This document shows, piece by piece, positions 25,693-35,434 of a stretch of 64,000 nt of DNA; positions within the stretch are counted from its first letter, which is position 1, and the number at the start of each line of letters is the position of its first letter. This DNA is from Paenibacillus alba (GTDB lineage: Bacteria > Bacillota > Bacilli > Paenibacillales > NBRC-103111): the NCBI RefSeq assembly GCF_013204855.1, contig NZ_JABMKZ010000029.1:1-64000 (forward strand), read 5' to 3'. Below the pieces are notes generated by a model. That model saw only the letters and a program-made list of their open reading frames with translations, was not told the DNA's origin and did no database searches. Both the position numbers and the translations under genes were made by a program.

Positions 25693-27399
25693 CTATTTCT
25701 TATATACTTTGTTGTAAGCATCTTGATAAATTTGGATAAATTGATCCATGCCGGAATCTTTGAGGCCTTTCACGTAAGCGTCCCAATCTTTATCGATGCT
25801 TTTGGCTCCCATGATGAACTGCAGCATGGACTGTTTGACGTAATCCGTAATAATCGGTTTCAGCTGCTTCACTTGATTGGCCTGATCATTCGTCAAGAAA
25901 ATATCCGTCGGGAACTCTTCTTTCGGTTGATGTCCTTCATACAATTCCTTGGTAGCTTTGTACAGGCGAGTTTCCAAGCCATCCATCGTATAGAGATCCT
26001 GACTAGCAGCGTACGCAGTTTCGCGATATTCAGCCGAACGAAGGTTGGGTCCCATCTGATTCCAATGGTCATTCTGAACTTGACCTACCCCGTAAGAGGT
26101 TTCTTTCACTTTGAACTTGGCTGCTGTTCCACGCGTATTTTTGTCGTTCGCTTCCGCCTTGACCCAATTGCGGCCTTCCTCTCCAAAGTTGGACAATGTC
26201 GTGCCTTCATCCGAGTATAGATAATCGGCAAGACGAATGGCCGCTTCCGGATTTTTATTTTTGTTCGTCACAGCAAACACGGAGTTGCCGATACCGATGT
26301 AGTGCGGCGTGAACGAAGCTCCGTCCGGTCCTGTAAGCGGTGCGATCGGATCATAGTCTTTGTGCCGTGTTGCCGTAGGCGAGGCATCGGTGAATTCGCC
26401 GAACCAGCCTGCCGGAATAGCGCCGGCAATCGCCGTATCAGGGCTATTCCCTTTCTGTGAAAGCGCGTCCGATTTTTGCGTAAATGCTTCCTTATCTATC
26501 AAGCCTTCCGCATACAGTTTGTTCAAGAATTGCAGACCTTTTTTGAACCCTGGCTGATCAACGGACGTTGCCAGCTTGCCGCCGCTCATCATGAAATAAT
26601 TGTTATCTGCATTGTAATAAACGAACGCGTTCATAATGAACGTTTCCACATCGGTGTGCCAACCAGTCGGAGATCCCGTTAACGCAATTTCGTCAGCTTT
26701 GCCATTCCCATTCGGGTCCTTTTCTTTAAAAGCTTTCAGCATATTGTAGAAATCGTCGGTCGTCTTCGGCGCGGTAAGGCCAAGCTTCTGCAACCATTTC
26801 GTATTTACCCACATCTTAGCGGAAAATTGGCAATGGTAGCACTCATTCACGGAAGGGATCGCATAAATATTGCCATCCGGTGCCGTGATCGCTTTCTCCA
26901 AATAGGAAATGTCTTTAAACGCCTTCTTAATGTTTGGCGCATATTGGTCAATCAACTTATTTAAAGGAATCAGAACCCCTTGTTGCCCATACAATAGCTG
27001 CTCTTCTTTCGTTAGATCCCCTGACATGAAAATATCAGGATAATCACCACTGGCTAGCAGCAGTTGTTTCTTTTCCTTCAAAGCGGCTGCTTCTCCCGGT
27101 ACAAGCTGCCAGTTCAAATGAATATTCGACTTGCCTTCCAAATATTTGGTAAACCAATTCGTATTCAAGTCGGCAATATTTGCCGATTGCGGCGCGAAGG
27201 CGCTCATGTTGATTTTATTTTTGGCGATTGGAAAGCCTGTTGCGTTCACATTGCTTCCTCCGTCTGCGCTTCCACCCCCATTAGGGCCAGCACTGCCTTT
27301 GGGCTCATCGCTAGTGGATGTGCAGCCGATTATGAGCAAAGTAATGGATACAATCAGGACCACCAATAACCCTGTTCTTCTGGTTCCTTTACTTACCAT
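25693..27399 (-). CDS. extracellular solute-binding lipoprotein, LplA-like
   Basis: About 568 aa from ATG at 27399, preceded by AAGGAGGG; a TTG two codons upstream is less likely. A lipoprotein signal with Cys26 in LLIIGC is followed by a Gly/Ser-rich linker and a two-lobe binding protein of the large class (FAPQSANIADLNTNWF..., IPSVNECYHC, VFAVTNKNKNPEAA). This type delivers oligosaccharides to LplB/YtcP-like permeases. It sits after both permeases and before the fucosidase in the operon. No ATPase is encoded; a shared MsmX-type ATPase is expected from known systems. Confidence 0.92.
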   Translation of the reverse strand: MVSKGTRRTGLLVVLIVSITLLIIGCTSTSDEPKGSAGPNGGGSADGGSNVNATGFPIAKNKINMSAFAPQSANIADLNTNWFTKYLEGKSNIHLNWQLVPGEAAALKEKKQLLLASGDYPDIFMSGDLTKEEQLLYGQQGVLIPLNKLIDQYAPNIKKAFKDISYLEKAITAPDGNIYAIPSVNECYHCQFSAKMWVNTKWLQKLGLTAPKTTDDFYNMLKAFKEKDPNGNGKADEIALTGSPTGWHTDVETFIMNAFVYYNADNNYFMMSGGKLATSVDQPGFKKGLQFLNKLYAEGLIDKEAFTQKSDALSQKGNSPDTAIAGAIPAGWFGEFTDASPTATRHKDYDPIAPLTGPDGASFTPHYIGIGNSVFAVTNKNKNPEAAIRLADYLYSDEGTTLSNFGEEGRNWVKAEANDKNTRGTAAKFKVKETSYGVGQVQNDHWNQMGPNLRSAEYRETAYAASQDLYTMDGLETRLYKATKELYEGHQPKEEFPTDIFLTNDQANQVKQLKPIITDYVKQSMLQFIMGAKSIDKDWDAYVKGLKDSGMDQFIQIYQDAYNKVYKK

Positions 27400-27495
27400 A
27401 TGCAAAACCCTCCTTGTTTTTCATCGCTAATCAACTGTGGGTGAAAACCTGATCTGTTCGCTGCCCCGCATCCCTCCTCCCAATAGAGTGCTCAT

Positions 27496-28431
27496 TCAAC
27501 CTTTCAGAGAACCAATCAATAGCCCCTTCACGAAATGCTTCTGAACAAAAGGATAAAGAATGAGAACGGGTGCGCTTGCGACGACAATCAGCGAGTATTT
27601 CAACAATTCCTTCAAGCCTTGTCTTTCCGCTAGCTCTCTGACATCCTTAATCATCGTAGGATCAATCGAGTTCAGGATCAGAATATTCCGCAATATAAGC
27701 TGAAGCGGATACAAATTAGCCGTTTTCAAGAAAATCAACGCTTCAAAGTAGGAATTCCAATATCCGATCGCATACATAAGTACGAGTACAGCAATGATGG
27801 GTTTGGAAAGCGGGATCACAATGCGCAATAAAAACTTGAAATCGCTGCATCCGTCCAAATGTGCGGCCTCCGTTAATTCCGAAGGAATCGACGTCTGGAA
27901 AAACGTCCTGGCGAGAATCACCTGCCAGACCGAAATTGCCCCTGGAATAATCATGGCCCATCGCGTGTCGAGCAGCCCCATCCCTTTAACGGTCAAATAA
28001 TAAGGAATTAATCCCCCATTGAACAACATTGTGAAAATGAATAAGGCGGTGATGACGTTGCGTCCATAAAAGTTTCTGCGCGATAGCGGATAGGCTGCCG
28101 TAATCGTCAAGGAAACGCTAAGCAGTGTCCCGAAGAACAGATAGAACAAGGAGTTACCGTACCCCGTCAAAATTTGCGGATTTTGAAATACCGCTTTGTA
28201 GCCACGAAGGGTAGGTTCAACTGGGAACAGCCACACTTTGCCGGAGATAACGGCTGACGACGAGCTGAAAGATGAACTAATAATGTAAATGAGCGGATAG
28301 GCCACAATGACCAAGCAAATGCTCAAAAACAAGTAGACAAAGAACAAATACACTCTGTCGACACTATTTTCAAGAATGCGGGTAGAAGTCTTTTGCGCCT
28401 CAAGCTTCAATGCCTGCTCTGGGTGGACCAT
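27496..28431 (-). CDS. carbohydrate ABC transporter permease, YtcP-like
   Basis: 311 aa, six membrane helices. The ATPase-coupling EAA loop reads ELTEAAHLDGCSDFKFLLRI, and the C-terminal GSLKG ending is typical of MalG-type subunits. ATG behind GGTAGGAGGTAACTATT. It follows the LplB-like permease by 12 bp. Confidence 0.93.
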   Translation of the reverse strand: MVHPEQALKLEAQKTSTRILENSVDRVYLFFVYLFLSICLVIVAYPLIYIISSSFSSSSAVISGKVWLFPVEPTLRGYKAVFQNPQILTGYGNSLFYLFFGTLLSVSLTITAAYPLSRRNFYGRNVITALFIFTMLFNGGLIPYYLTVKGMGLLDTRWAMIIPGAISVWQVILARTFFQTSIPSELTEAAHLDGCSDFKFLLRIVIPLSKPIIAVLVLMYAIGYWNSYFEALIFLKTANLYPLQLILRNILILNSIDPTMIKDVRELAERQGLKELLKYSLIVVASAPVLILYPFVQKHFVKGLLIGSLKG

Positions 28432-28443
28432 AATAGTTACCTC

Positions 28444-29349
28444 CTACCACAAACTCGTCTCAGAATTTTTCCTTGCCACATGGTTGACCACAATGAGCAG
28501 GAGCAAATTAACGATTGAATTAAAGAGTCCAACAGCTGCGGAGAAACTGAAGTTCGCTCCGACCAAGCCCATTTTATAAACATAAGTAGAAATGACTTCG
28601 GACGCGCCAACATTAATCGCATTTTGCATCAGATATACCTTCTCGAATCCAACATTCATGATTTGCCCTGAATTCAGAATGAGCAAGATGACGGCCGTTG
28701 GCATTAGGCTTGGCAAATCGATATGAATCACCCGCTGGAACCGGGATGCCCCGTCCACCTTGGCCGCCTCATACAAATGGGGGTCCACGCCTGCCAGAGC
28801 GGCAATATAAATGACCGAGGCATATCCTGTGAACTGCCAAACGTCGGACAGAACATAAACGGTTTTGAAATACTCAGGCTTGGACATTATATTTTCCGCT
28901 GGAAATCCGAACTTATCTGCCAAGAGATGAACGAAGCCAAGCTGCGGAGAAAGGAACAGCATAATGATCGAAACCATGATGACCGTGGAAATGAAATAAG
29001 GCGCGAAGGTGACCAGTTGTACGGTCCGCTTAAAAACCCCGTTTTTCAATTCGTTTAAGGCTAAGGCCAGAATAATCGGCGCTGGAAACCCCACAAGAAG
29101 CGAGTAAAGGCTGAGCAGTGACGTGTTTTTGATAACCCTCCAAAAAATGGGCAGATGGAAAAAGTCGATAAAATGCTTAAAACCGATCCAATCGCTCCCC
29201 CAAATCCCTTTGGTGACCATATAGTTCTTGAAAGCGATTTGCACGCCAACCATCGGTACATATTTAAAAATAAGTAAGTAAACGAGTGACGGCAAGATAA
29301 TCAGATAAAGCTGCCAGTTTTTCTTTGCCAATCTTAATGCTATACTCAT
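28444..29349 (-). CDS. carbohydrate ABC transporter permease, LplB-like
   Basis: About 301 aa from ATG at 29349 (MSIALRLAKKN), chosen over a GTG at 29364 because GAGGGGGAATATC directly precedes it. Six membrane helices; the coupling loop is HLYEAAKVDGASRFQRVIHI. First gene of the fucosidase operon, divergent from its two-component system. Confidence 0.92.
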   Translation of the reverse strand: MSIALRLAKKNWQLYLIILPSLVYLLIFKYVPMVGVQIAFKNYMVTKGIWGSDWIGFKHFIDFFHLPIFWRVIKNTSLLSLYSLLVGFPAPIILALALNELKNGVFKRTVQLVTFAPYFISTVIMVSIIMLFLSPQLGFVHLLADKFGFPAENIMSKPEYFKTVYVLSDVWQFTGYASVIYIAALAGVDPHLYEAAKVDGASRFQRVIHIDLPSLMPTAVILLILNSGQIMNVGFEKVYLMQNAINVGASEVISTYVYKMGLVGANFSFSAAVGLFNSIVNLLLLIVVNHVARKNSETSLW

Positions 29350-29385
29350 GATATTCCCCCTCACTACATTTACGATGTGCTATTA

Positions 29386-29398
29386 TTAAGCGCTTACA
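29386..29398. promoter_or_regulatory. cre-like site for CcpA
   Basis: TTAAGCGCTTACA, with the palindromic core AAGCGCTT, differs at one position from the catabolite-responsive consensus (TGNAANCGNNNNCA). It lies in the divergent region between the importer operon and the YesM-type kinase, where carbon-catabolite repression of a sugar system would act. Confidence 0.5.
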
Positions 29399-29480
29399 GG
29401 ATCTATGATATAGGAGCTGCAATTAAATTTATAGTGCTCATTCTTAAGCAGCAGTGTCCGTTTATAAGGTGGTGTGCGGT

Positions 29481-31259
29481 GTGAAAAAGAAGCCTGCTTT
29501 TAACTATCAAAACTTGTCGATTGTGAAAAAAATGGCCATAGGCTACATTGTTATTATCTTCATTCCGATTATTTCATTCGGCCTCATACTCTACAACCAG
29601 AACTACAACAGCTTTCTCGAAGAATATGCCCAAGGCCGGCAAAAAATTGTTAATCAAGTTCTTAACAACGTTAGTGTCAGTACAGTGCAGATTGAATCCG
29701 CTTATCAATTATTTCAAAATAATTCGAACACAATTGCCTATTTAAGTGGGAACTATCGAAGCGATTTTGAGCAAGTATCCAATTTCTTGACCTATATTAG
29801 ACCTTTGTTTTCCTATATTTTGTCTTCCAATCGAATGATCGATAGTATGACCATTTACATGGAGCAGCAGAACGGTATGATTTTCCGGCCAGAGATGGCC
29901 AAGATGGACGAGTTCAAACTGGACGAGAGCATGAAGAAGCTCCCGCTTGGGGTTGGCAAATGGATTACTTATAATAATGGATCAGAGCCAGACATCAACC
30001 TCCATTATTTCCACAAAATCGGAAACCGCAACTTTGAACAGGACATCGGACTTCTCGATATCAAGGTGACTCCAAATTTAATAAAACCCTTATTGGAATC
30101 GCTGAATTCGAACAGCAAAAGCAATTTATATGTGCTTGATCAGGATCATCAAGTCATTTCTCATGTTGAAAAGATCTCCTTATCCAAGGAGTCAGAGAAA
30201 GCCTTGCTTGCCGATGCTTTCCAAGCCAACACTAAATACGCCTATCAAAATGTGAATGGGAACAAGCTGCTGATTGAATCGTTTTATGCCGACACGCTTA
30301 AGCTGCATTTTGTCATGATGGAGCAAGTGGACGACGTCTTTATTGGGATTAAAAAAAACAAATATGTGCTTGTTATGACAGTAGCTACCCTTCTATTGCT
30401 TCTTTCTGGTGTATACTACTTGATCGCCAGTTCCATTACGAAGCGCATTTTGAAGCTTTCCAAACATATGCGCCAGGTTGATGAGAACTATTTCCCGCTC
30501 TATCGCGGGGAAATTAATAAAGACGAAGTCGGACATCTGACCTCCTCTTACAATGCGATGATCAGGCGTATGGATGAGTTGGTCAATACCGTACATCGTT
30601 CGGAAATGCTGCGGAAGGAATCGGCTTATCTCATGATGCAAGCACAAATCAAGCCTCATTTTCTGTACAATACGCTCGAATCGATTCGCATGATCGCAGA
30701 GGCCAACGATGACCCTGAAGCAGCCGAGATGTCCTATACGCTAGGCAAGCTGTTCCGCTATAGTCTGTCGGGGACGAAAAGCGAGACTTCCCTGCGGGAA
30801 GAAGTAGACAATGTCAAAGACTATATCAAAATTCAGCAAATTAGACTGGCTGACCGGCTGCAAGTATCCTTTGAGATTGACGCGGCTATCGATAACTTTA
30901 TTTGTCCCCATTATATGCTGCAGCCAATCATTGAAAATAGCATTGTTCACGGGATCGCCAATGTAAGAAAACAAGGCTCGCTTTCGATCCGCATTTGGGA
31001 AGATTATTCGTTCATGTTCATTGCCGTAGTTGATTCTGGTGCAGGCATGGAGGAAGAACGCCTCGCACTCATCCAAGCCGTCTTAAACGGAAGCATGGAT
31101 GTCAAACTTTTGCAGAAGGGTGAAGGAGGCCTCGGGATTATGAATGTAAACGAACGCGTGAAAATGTTTTATGGCGAGCGATCAGGCATTCACATGGAAA
31201 GTAAGCTTAACGCGGGGACGACATGTTTACTCAAGTTAGCTAAGGGGGCAGCGCAATGA
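29481..31259 (+). CDS. YesM-type sensor histidine kinase
   Basis: About 593 aa from GTG at 29481, with AAGGTGGTGTGCGGT upstream; an earlier GTG at 29454 is possible. Two membrane helices (about 15-35 and 295-320) enclose a large extracytoplasmic sensor. HAMP is about 320-375, the His-kinase segment has QAQIKPHFLYNTLESIR, and HATPase has ENSIVHGI, DSGAGM and GLGIMNVNERV. It probably senses the glycan or the loaded binding protein and controls the divergent fucosidase operon. It overlaps the regulator gene by 4 bp. Confidence 0.93.
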   Translation: MKKKPAFNYQNLSIVKKMAIGYIVIIFIPIISFGLILYNQNYNSFLEEYAQGRQKIVNQVLNNVSVSTVQIESAYQLFQNNSNTIAYLSGNYRSDFEQVSNFLTYIRPLFSYILSSNRMIDSMTIYMEQQNGMIFRPEMAKMDEFKLDESMKKLPLGVGKWITYNNGSEPDINLHYFHKIGNRNFEQDIGLLDIKVTPNLIKPLLESLNSNSKSNLYVLDQDHQVISHVEKISLSKESEKALLADAFQANTKYAYQNVNGNKLLIESFYADTLKLHFVMMEQVDDVFIGIKKNKYVLVMTVATLLLLLSGVYYLIASSITKRILKLSKHMRQVDENYFPLYRGEINKDEVGHLTSSYNAMIRRMDELVNTVHRSEMLRKESAYLMMQAQIKPHFLYNTLESIRMIAEANDDPEAAEMSYTLGKLFRYSLSGTKSETSLREEVDNVKDYIKIQQIRLADRLQVSFEIDAAIDNFICPHYMLQPIIENSIVHGIANVRKQGSLSIRIWEDYSFMFIAVVDSGAGMEEERLALIQAVLNGSMDVKLLQKGEGGLGIMNVNERVKMFYGERSGIHMESKLNAGTTCLLKLAKGAAQ

Positions 31260-32758
31260 AGCTGTTGGTTGTCGATGATGAACCTATCATTTTGAACGGA
31301 ATCATCCGTATGATCCAGAAAGCGCATACACCGTTTATCGAGATCGTCGGCGCAGCTGACGGCATTGATGCGCTGCACAAGCTTGCCCACTTTCAGCCTG
31401 ATTTGATCCTCACGGATATTCACATGCCAGAAATGGACGGACTTGCTCTCATTAAGGAAATACAAGAGCTGAACCTATGCAGCCGATTCGTTATCTTAAC
31501 CGGCTATGGCGATTTTGCGTATGCCAGACAAGCGCTGCGATATCAAGTTCTCGATTATTTGTTGAAGCCGATTAACAAGGATGAACTAATCAGCGTACTG
31601 GGTCGAATCGGGAGCACGATTCAGGAAGAGCAGGAACGAACCCTCCAGCGCGACCTGCTGCTGCTCAAAGAGCATATTTTATACCATACACCCTTGGAGG
31701 AACTGCCGCTTAGTGCCGAGCAATTACAGCTTCTTCTTCCTCATCCGTGTACAACCATCATCGTATTTCAAGCTTGCGAAAGTGAGCCGCCTCTTGCGGC
31801 CGAGCGTCTCGAGGGTATGATGAAGGCTTTGGAGCCTGTGAGCCAAAAGCTCTACATCTGCCAGTCACACTTTTTACGGCAAACCGTCCTCATTGCGAAT
31901 GATACGCATGTTCTAACAGATGATGAGCTGCACCGTGCCTATGGCGAGTTTATCCATACGAAGGGCAGCGGCTATTGCATGGGGGCCAGCGGGAGCAAAA
32001 ATGATAAGGGAAGCATACGCAATCTGTATATAGAAGCGATGGCATCCCTTTTATTCAACCGGTATTTTGGCAGCTGCGGCTTAACCGTCTTCAAGGAGAA
32101 CATCTATAGCTGCTATGACAATCTTGTGCACTATATTGAACATTCGCTGCAGCATCACATCTCGATAGAGCAGATCGAGAAGGACATGCAGCCGATCCTT
32201 CTGTATTTCTCCGGCGATTCCGATTGCCAAAACAAGCTGCGCGAGCAGTTTCTAGTTTGCGTCGGACTCTATTTGCAGAACGTTGGCCTTGCGCCTGAGT
32301 CGATCTGGGGCGAACAAGCCGCAGCCAATGTATTTTCATCCAAGGGCGCTATCCTTGAGGATGCCCGAGTAGCGGAAATCCTTTCACAGCTCATTCGCTA
32401 TATGCGCCGTACCAACGACTATCAGCCGAATATACAGGCCATTGATAAAATCGTCGCTTTCGTGGAACAAAATTACAAGCTGGATTTATCGCTCGATGCG
32501 GTTGCCGATCATGTGCAAATGCACCCCAATTACATCAGCATGTTGTTTCGCAAAGAGATGGGACTGACCTTCCTTCATTATTTGCATACGTTTCGACTTG
32601 CCAAAGCCAAGCAAATCATGCAAGAGAACCCGGATTGGCCGATTAACACGATTGCCGAGCTTGTTGGCTACGAAAATCCGCGGCATTTTTTCAAAGTGTT
32701 TAAAAAATTCGAACACATCACACCTGGGCAATTCAGGCTTGGAAATTCCTCTTGTTGA
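31256..32758 (+). CDS. YesN-type response regulator with AraC DNA-binding domain
   Basis: 500 aa. The receiver (1-120) has DDE near the N-terminus, the acceptor Asp in ILTDIHMPEMDG and Lys in LLKPINKDEL. A long middle region follows. The C-terminal AraC/XylS double HTH (about 400-497) includes LSLDAVADHVQMHPNYISMLFRKEMG and INTIAELVGYENPRHFFKVFKK. Expected to activate the importer and fucosidase operon on the opposite strand. Its start overlaps the kinase stop (ATGA). Confidence 0.93.
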   Translation: MKLLVVDDEPIILNGIIRMIQKAHTPFIEIVGAADGIDALHKLAHFQPDLILTDIHMPEMDGLALIKEIQELNLCSRFVILTGYGDFAYARQALRYQVLDYLLKPINKDELISVLGRIGSTIQEEQERTLQRDLLLLKEHILYHTPLEELPLSAEQLQLLLPHPCTTIIVFQACESEPPLAAERLEGMMKALEPVSQKLYICQSHFLRQTVLIANDTHVLTDDELHRAYGEFIHTKGSGYCMGASGSKNDKGSIRNLYIEAMASLLFNRYFGSCGLTVFKENIYSCYDNLVHYIEHSLQHHISIEQIEKDMQPILLYFSGDSDCQNKLREQFLVCVGLYLQNVGLAPESIWGEQAAANVFSSKGAILEDARVAEILSQLIRYMRRTNDYQPNIQAIDKIVAFVEQNYKLDLSLDAVADHVQMHPNYISMLFRKEMGLTFLHYLHTFRLAKAKQIMQENPDWPINTIAELVGYENPRHFFKVFKKFEHITPGQFRLGNSSC

Positions 32759-32778
32759 AGACCGTTCAACGAAGATAG

Positions 32779-33023
32779 GGCTGTCCCAAAGGTCATAGAC
32801 CTAATGGACAGCCCTTCCCTGTTTCCGCAAATAAGAGCCTCTATGAGCTTCTATTTGCGAAAAAAGAGGTGGTTTTTCACGAATAGAAGTCTTTGGAGAC
32901 TCCTATCGACGGTTAAACATGCAAAAACTCCCACAACCGAAGCAATAAGAGTCTTTATGAGCTTCTATTTGTCCAAAAAGTGGTTGTTGTTCGCAAATAG
33001 AAGTCTTTGGAGACTCCTATTTC
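32779..33023 (+). repeat. palindrome element, family C copy 2
   Basis: Begins with a strong nested hairpin, AGGGCTGTCC ... GGACAGCCCT (about 32777-32815), then four palindromes starting at 32830, 32882, 32944 and 32996 (52/62/52 bp). It is clearly the same element, in the same orientation, as 16427-16679, and again lies just past a plus-strand gene. It fills the gap 32759-33109; no gene was seen. The left hairpin may double as terminator of the YesN gene, although its T run is poor. Confidence 0.8.
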
Positions 33024-33109
33024 CTTCAGGGTCAATCATTACGCTAATTATCCCCCAATTGAATCTGTGAATGACGGGTGATAGCAAATGATCCCAGATT
33101 CCTTTATTT

Positions 33110-34483
33110 TCATGTATGCTTCCCCTCCCTAACATTTATTTTCAACCGTGTGCTGGCTAGTAAACTCAGGACAATGAGAACAAGATTAACCAGCATGGCT
33201 CCAGAAATGCCCGCCTCCATCAACAATCCGGATGCTTGCCCCACCGCAATAATCGCCCCTCCAATACCGATGACCATGCCAGGTGTGAATGAATCTGCGA
33301 ACTGCAGGTTGGCTGAGACCTGGCCTGACTCTCCTTCCTTGGCATTTGCAAAAGCAACGGCACCGCTTGTGGGATGAGCCAAGCCGATCCCAATTCCTGT
33401 TATCATTTGACCGATGATCGACAAGGCAATATTGATGCCAGGCACCCAAACGACAATGCCAATGCCAATAATCATGAGGAAGACGCCTATTCTAATTCTT
33501 TTATTCCGGCCTCGACCTTGATCCCCAGCATCCCAGTAGGACTGCAAATAGGAGACAACACACCAGCTAAGCGCAGCGCTTGCCACGATTAACCCAGCCA
33601 AATCCGCTGTTAGTCCTTTGGTTTCTGTCAATGCAAGCACTAGAAAGTTCTGAGTACTCACATAAGCGGCAAAAAATAATCCTCGTGAAGCGATTAGCGA
33701 AGGCAAGCCCCTGCGAAATCTCAGCGTGCCTCCAGGAAGCAATTTACGAAGCGGCTGTGCCATAAGAACCAGGCCAACAAGGACCAATACGATCCCTACG
33801 GTTCTCGGGAGCATTCCGAGGCCGCTTAGGAAAAGTCCAGTACCGAGGGCTAGCAGAATAGACAGCCAGGTTGCACCTGCTCCACTCGCCTTTTGTACGT
33901 TCGGAATTTGCAATTTACGAAAGACGGGTAAGCTTAGAAACGTTGCAAGCAGTAAAAACGGCAGCACCCCCCAGAACACGAAGCGCCACGAAAATTGTTG
34001 GGAAATCACTCCGGCAACATAAGGACCAATCATAGAAGGCAGCACATAGGCTGTTCCGAAAGCTCCTAATATTTTGGGGCGAAGCTCGTCAGGATAACTT
34101 AAGGAAATAGCGGTATATACGCAAGTCATCATCGCGCCTGCACCGAACCCCTGCAAGGCTCGCGAGGATATTAAAACAATCATGTCGGTAGCAACGGCCG
34201 CAGTGATCAATCCAATCGCAAACAACACAATGGCTACGGTAAAAGGCAACGCAGGCCCTTTCCTGTCGATAAGACGCCCTACGACCAATGTTCCTATAAT
34301 TTGAGCGAGCAAATAAGCACTGAAGATCCAACCATAGAGGCTGATTCCCTCTAGATCGTTAGCTATAGCGGGAGCAATTGTAGTTACTGCCAAACCTTCA
34401 AACCCAACAGCCATTACAGCTAAAATAATACCAATAGACAAAGCCAAATATTTGGTTCCAAAAATACTTTGAGTTGACGACAT
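33110..34483 (-). CDS. MFS drug-exporter-type transporter
   Basis: 457 aa with 12 to 14 predicted membrane helices. Family features: a motif-A loop VGRLIDRKGPALPF (about 69-82), and a motif-C-like GAFGTAYVLPSMIGPYVAGVI in helix 5, typical of drug:H+ antiporters. ATG behind TGGAGGATTAAACAGG. It diverges from a SufR-like regulator across a 150-bp region containing a dyad, so it is probably that protein's target. The substrate is unknown. Confidence 0.87.
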   Translation of the reverse strand: MSSTQSIFGTKYLALSIGIILAVMAVGFEGLAVTTIAPAIANDLEGISLYGWIFSAYLLAQIIGTLVVGRLIDRKGPALPFTVAIVLFAIGLITAAVATDMIVLISSRALQGFGAGAMMTCVYTAISLSYPDELRPKILGAFGTAYVLPSMIGPYVAGVISQQFSWRFVFWGVLPFLLLATFLSLPVFRKLQIPNVQKASGAGATWLSILLALGTGLFLSGLGMLPRTVGIVLVLVGLVLMAQPLRKLLPGGTLRFRRGLPSLIASRGLFFAAYVSTQNFLVLALTETKGLTADLAGLIVASAALSWCVVSYLQSYWDAGDQGRGRNKRIRIGVFLMIIGIGIVVWVPGINIALSIIGQMITGIGIGLAHPTSGAVAFANAKEGESGQVSANLQFADSFTPGMVIGIGGAIIAVGQASGLLMEAGISGAMLVNLVLIVLSLLASTRLKINVREGKHT

Positions 34484-34583
34484 CCTGTTTAATCCTCCAT
34501 ATCATAGGCAAATGCATGTTATACATCGTATCCGGATACTTTGTAAACATTATCCTTTATAAAGTTCAATATAAGGTTTCATT

Positions 34584-34596
34584 TTGACTTAGTCAA
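34584..34596. promoter_or_regulatory. dyad in the divergent region
   Basis: TTGACTTAGTCAA, a perfect 13-bp palindrome between the MFS gene and the divergent HTH regulator. Probable operator for both; it also supplies a TTGAC -35 element in either direction. Confidence 0.55.
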
Positions 34597-34661
34597 CTTT
34601 TTTCTTTACAATGTAAGGAAATATAATTCCCATTTTGCCCAAAAGAAGAAGGTGTCGTCAC

Positions 34662-35327
34662 TTGAAAAAGAAAGATCCAACTGTCAATGAAGAAGGTATG
34701 GCTACAAGAACTAGGCGGACCATTGTGAAATTATTGAAACAGGAAGGTTCTTTAGATGCCCTTCAATTGGCGAAACAGCTTGATGTTTCGGGAATGGCCG
34801 TGCGTCAGCATCTATATAATCTGCAAGAACAGCAACTGGTCACCTATGTGGAGGAACCAAGGACTATGGGTCGTCCTGCCAAAATGTGGAGGCTTACGCC
34901 AGAGTCGAATCGTCTGTTTCCGGATGGACATGGCGACCTTGTCGTCAGTTTAATTGAATCCATGAAGGAAGCTTTCGATGAAGAAGGATTGGAGAAACTG
35001 CTTGAAATTCGCAATCAGAAACAGATAGCACAATACAAGAATAAACTAGCAGCCTGCGTTCTTTTGCATGAGAAATTAATAGCTCTGGCAGAATGCCGCA
35101 CAACGGAGGGATACATGGCGGAAGTTGCCGAACATCCGGATGGATCTTTTTCTTTCGTGGAGAAACACTGTCCGATCTGCGAAGCAGCCAAAGCATGCTC
35201 AGGTTTTTGCAGCAAGGAGTTGGAAATGCTCCAGCAGGTCTTGGGGAACGATGTTGAAGTTGAGCGGATTTCACATATCTTATCGGGTAGCAACCGTTGT
35301 GTGTATGCGATTAAAGCTGCTAATTGA
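34662..35327 (+). CDS. SufR-like HTH regulator with cysteine cluster
   Basis: About 222 aa from TTG at 34662, with GAAGAAGGTG 10 bp upstream; the frame is open from 34635. Winged HTH in the N-terminal third (TRRTIVKLLKQEGSLDALQLAKQLDVSGMAVRQHLYNL). The C-terminal part has the Cys pattern seen in SufR-type iron-sulfur repressors: HCPICEAAKACSGFCSKELE and, near the end, RCVYAIKA. It may bind an Fe-S cluster (inference). No suf genes are nearby; the adjacent target is an MFS exporter, suggesting redox- or metal-sensing control of export. Confidence 0.8.
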   Translation: MKKKDPTVNEEGMATRTRRTIVKLLKQEGSLDALQLAKQLDVSGMAVRQHLYNLQEQQLVTYVEEPRTMGRPAKMWRLTPESNRLFPDGHGDLVVSLIESMKEAFDEEGLEKLLEIRNQKQIAQYKNKLAACVLLHEKLIALAECRTTEGYMAEVAEHPDGSFSFVEKHCPICEAAKACSGFCSKELEMLQQVLGNDVEVERISHILSGSNRCVYAIKAAN

Positions 35328-35363
35328 ACGGGGGGAACGTCGAAATTCCCAGCGCCTCCATAC

Positions 35364-35414
35364 AAAAAAATACCCATAGATTGAACACCTTTGTCGTGTC
35401 TAGTCTATGGGTAT
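35364..35414 (-). terminator. terminator of the ROK-MFS operon
   Basis: ATACCCATAGA / TCTATGGGTAT, an 11-bp stem with a 23-nt loop, followed on the minus strand by T7. Confidence 0.75.
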
Positions 35415-35434
35415 CCGTTATTAAACTAACATTG

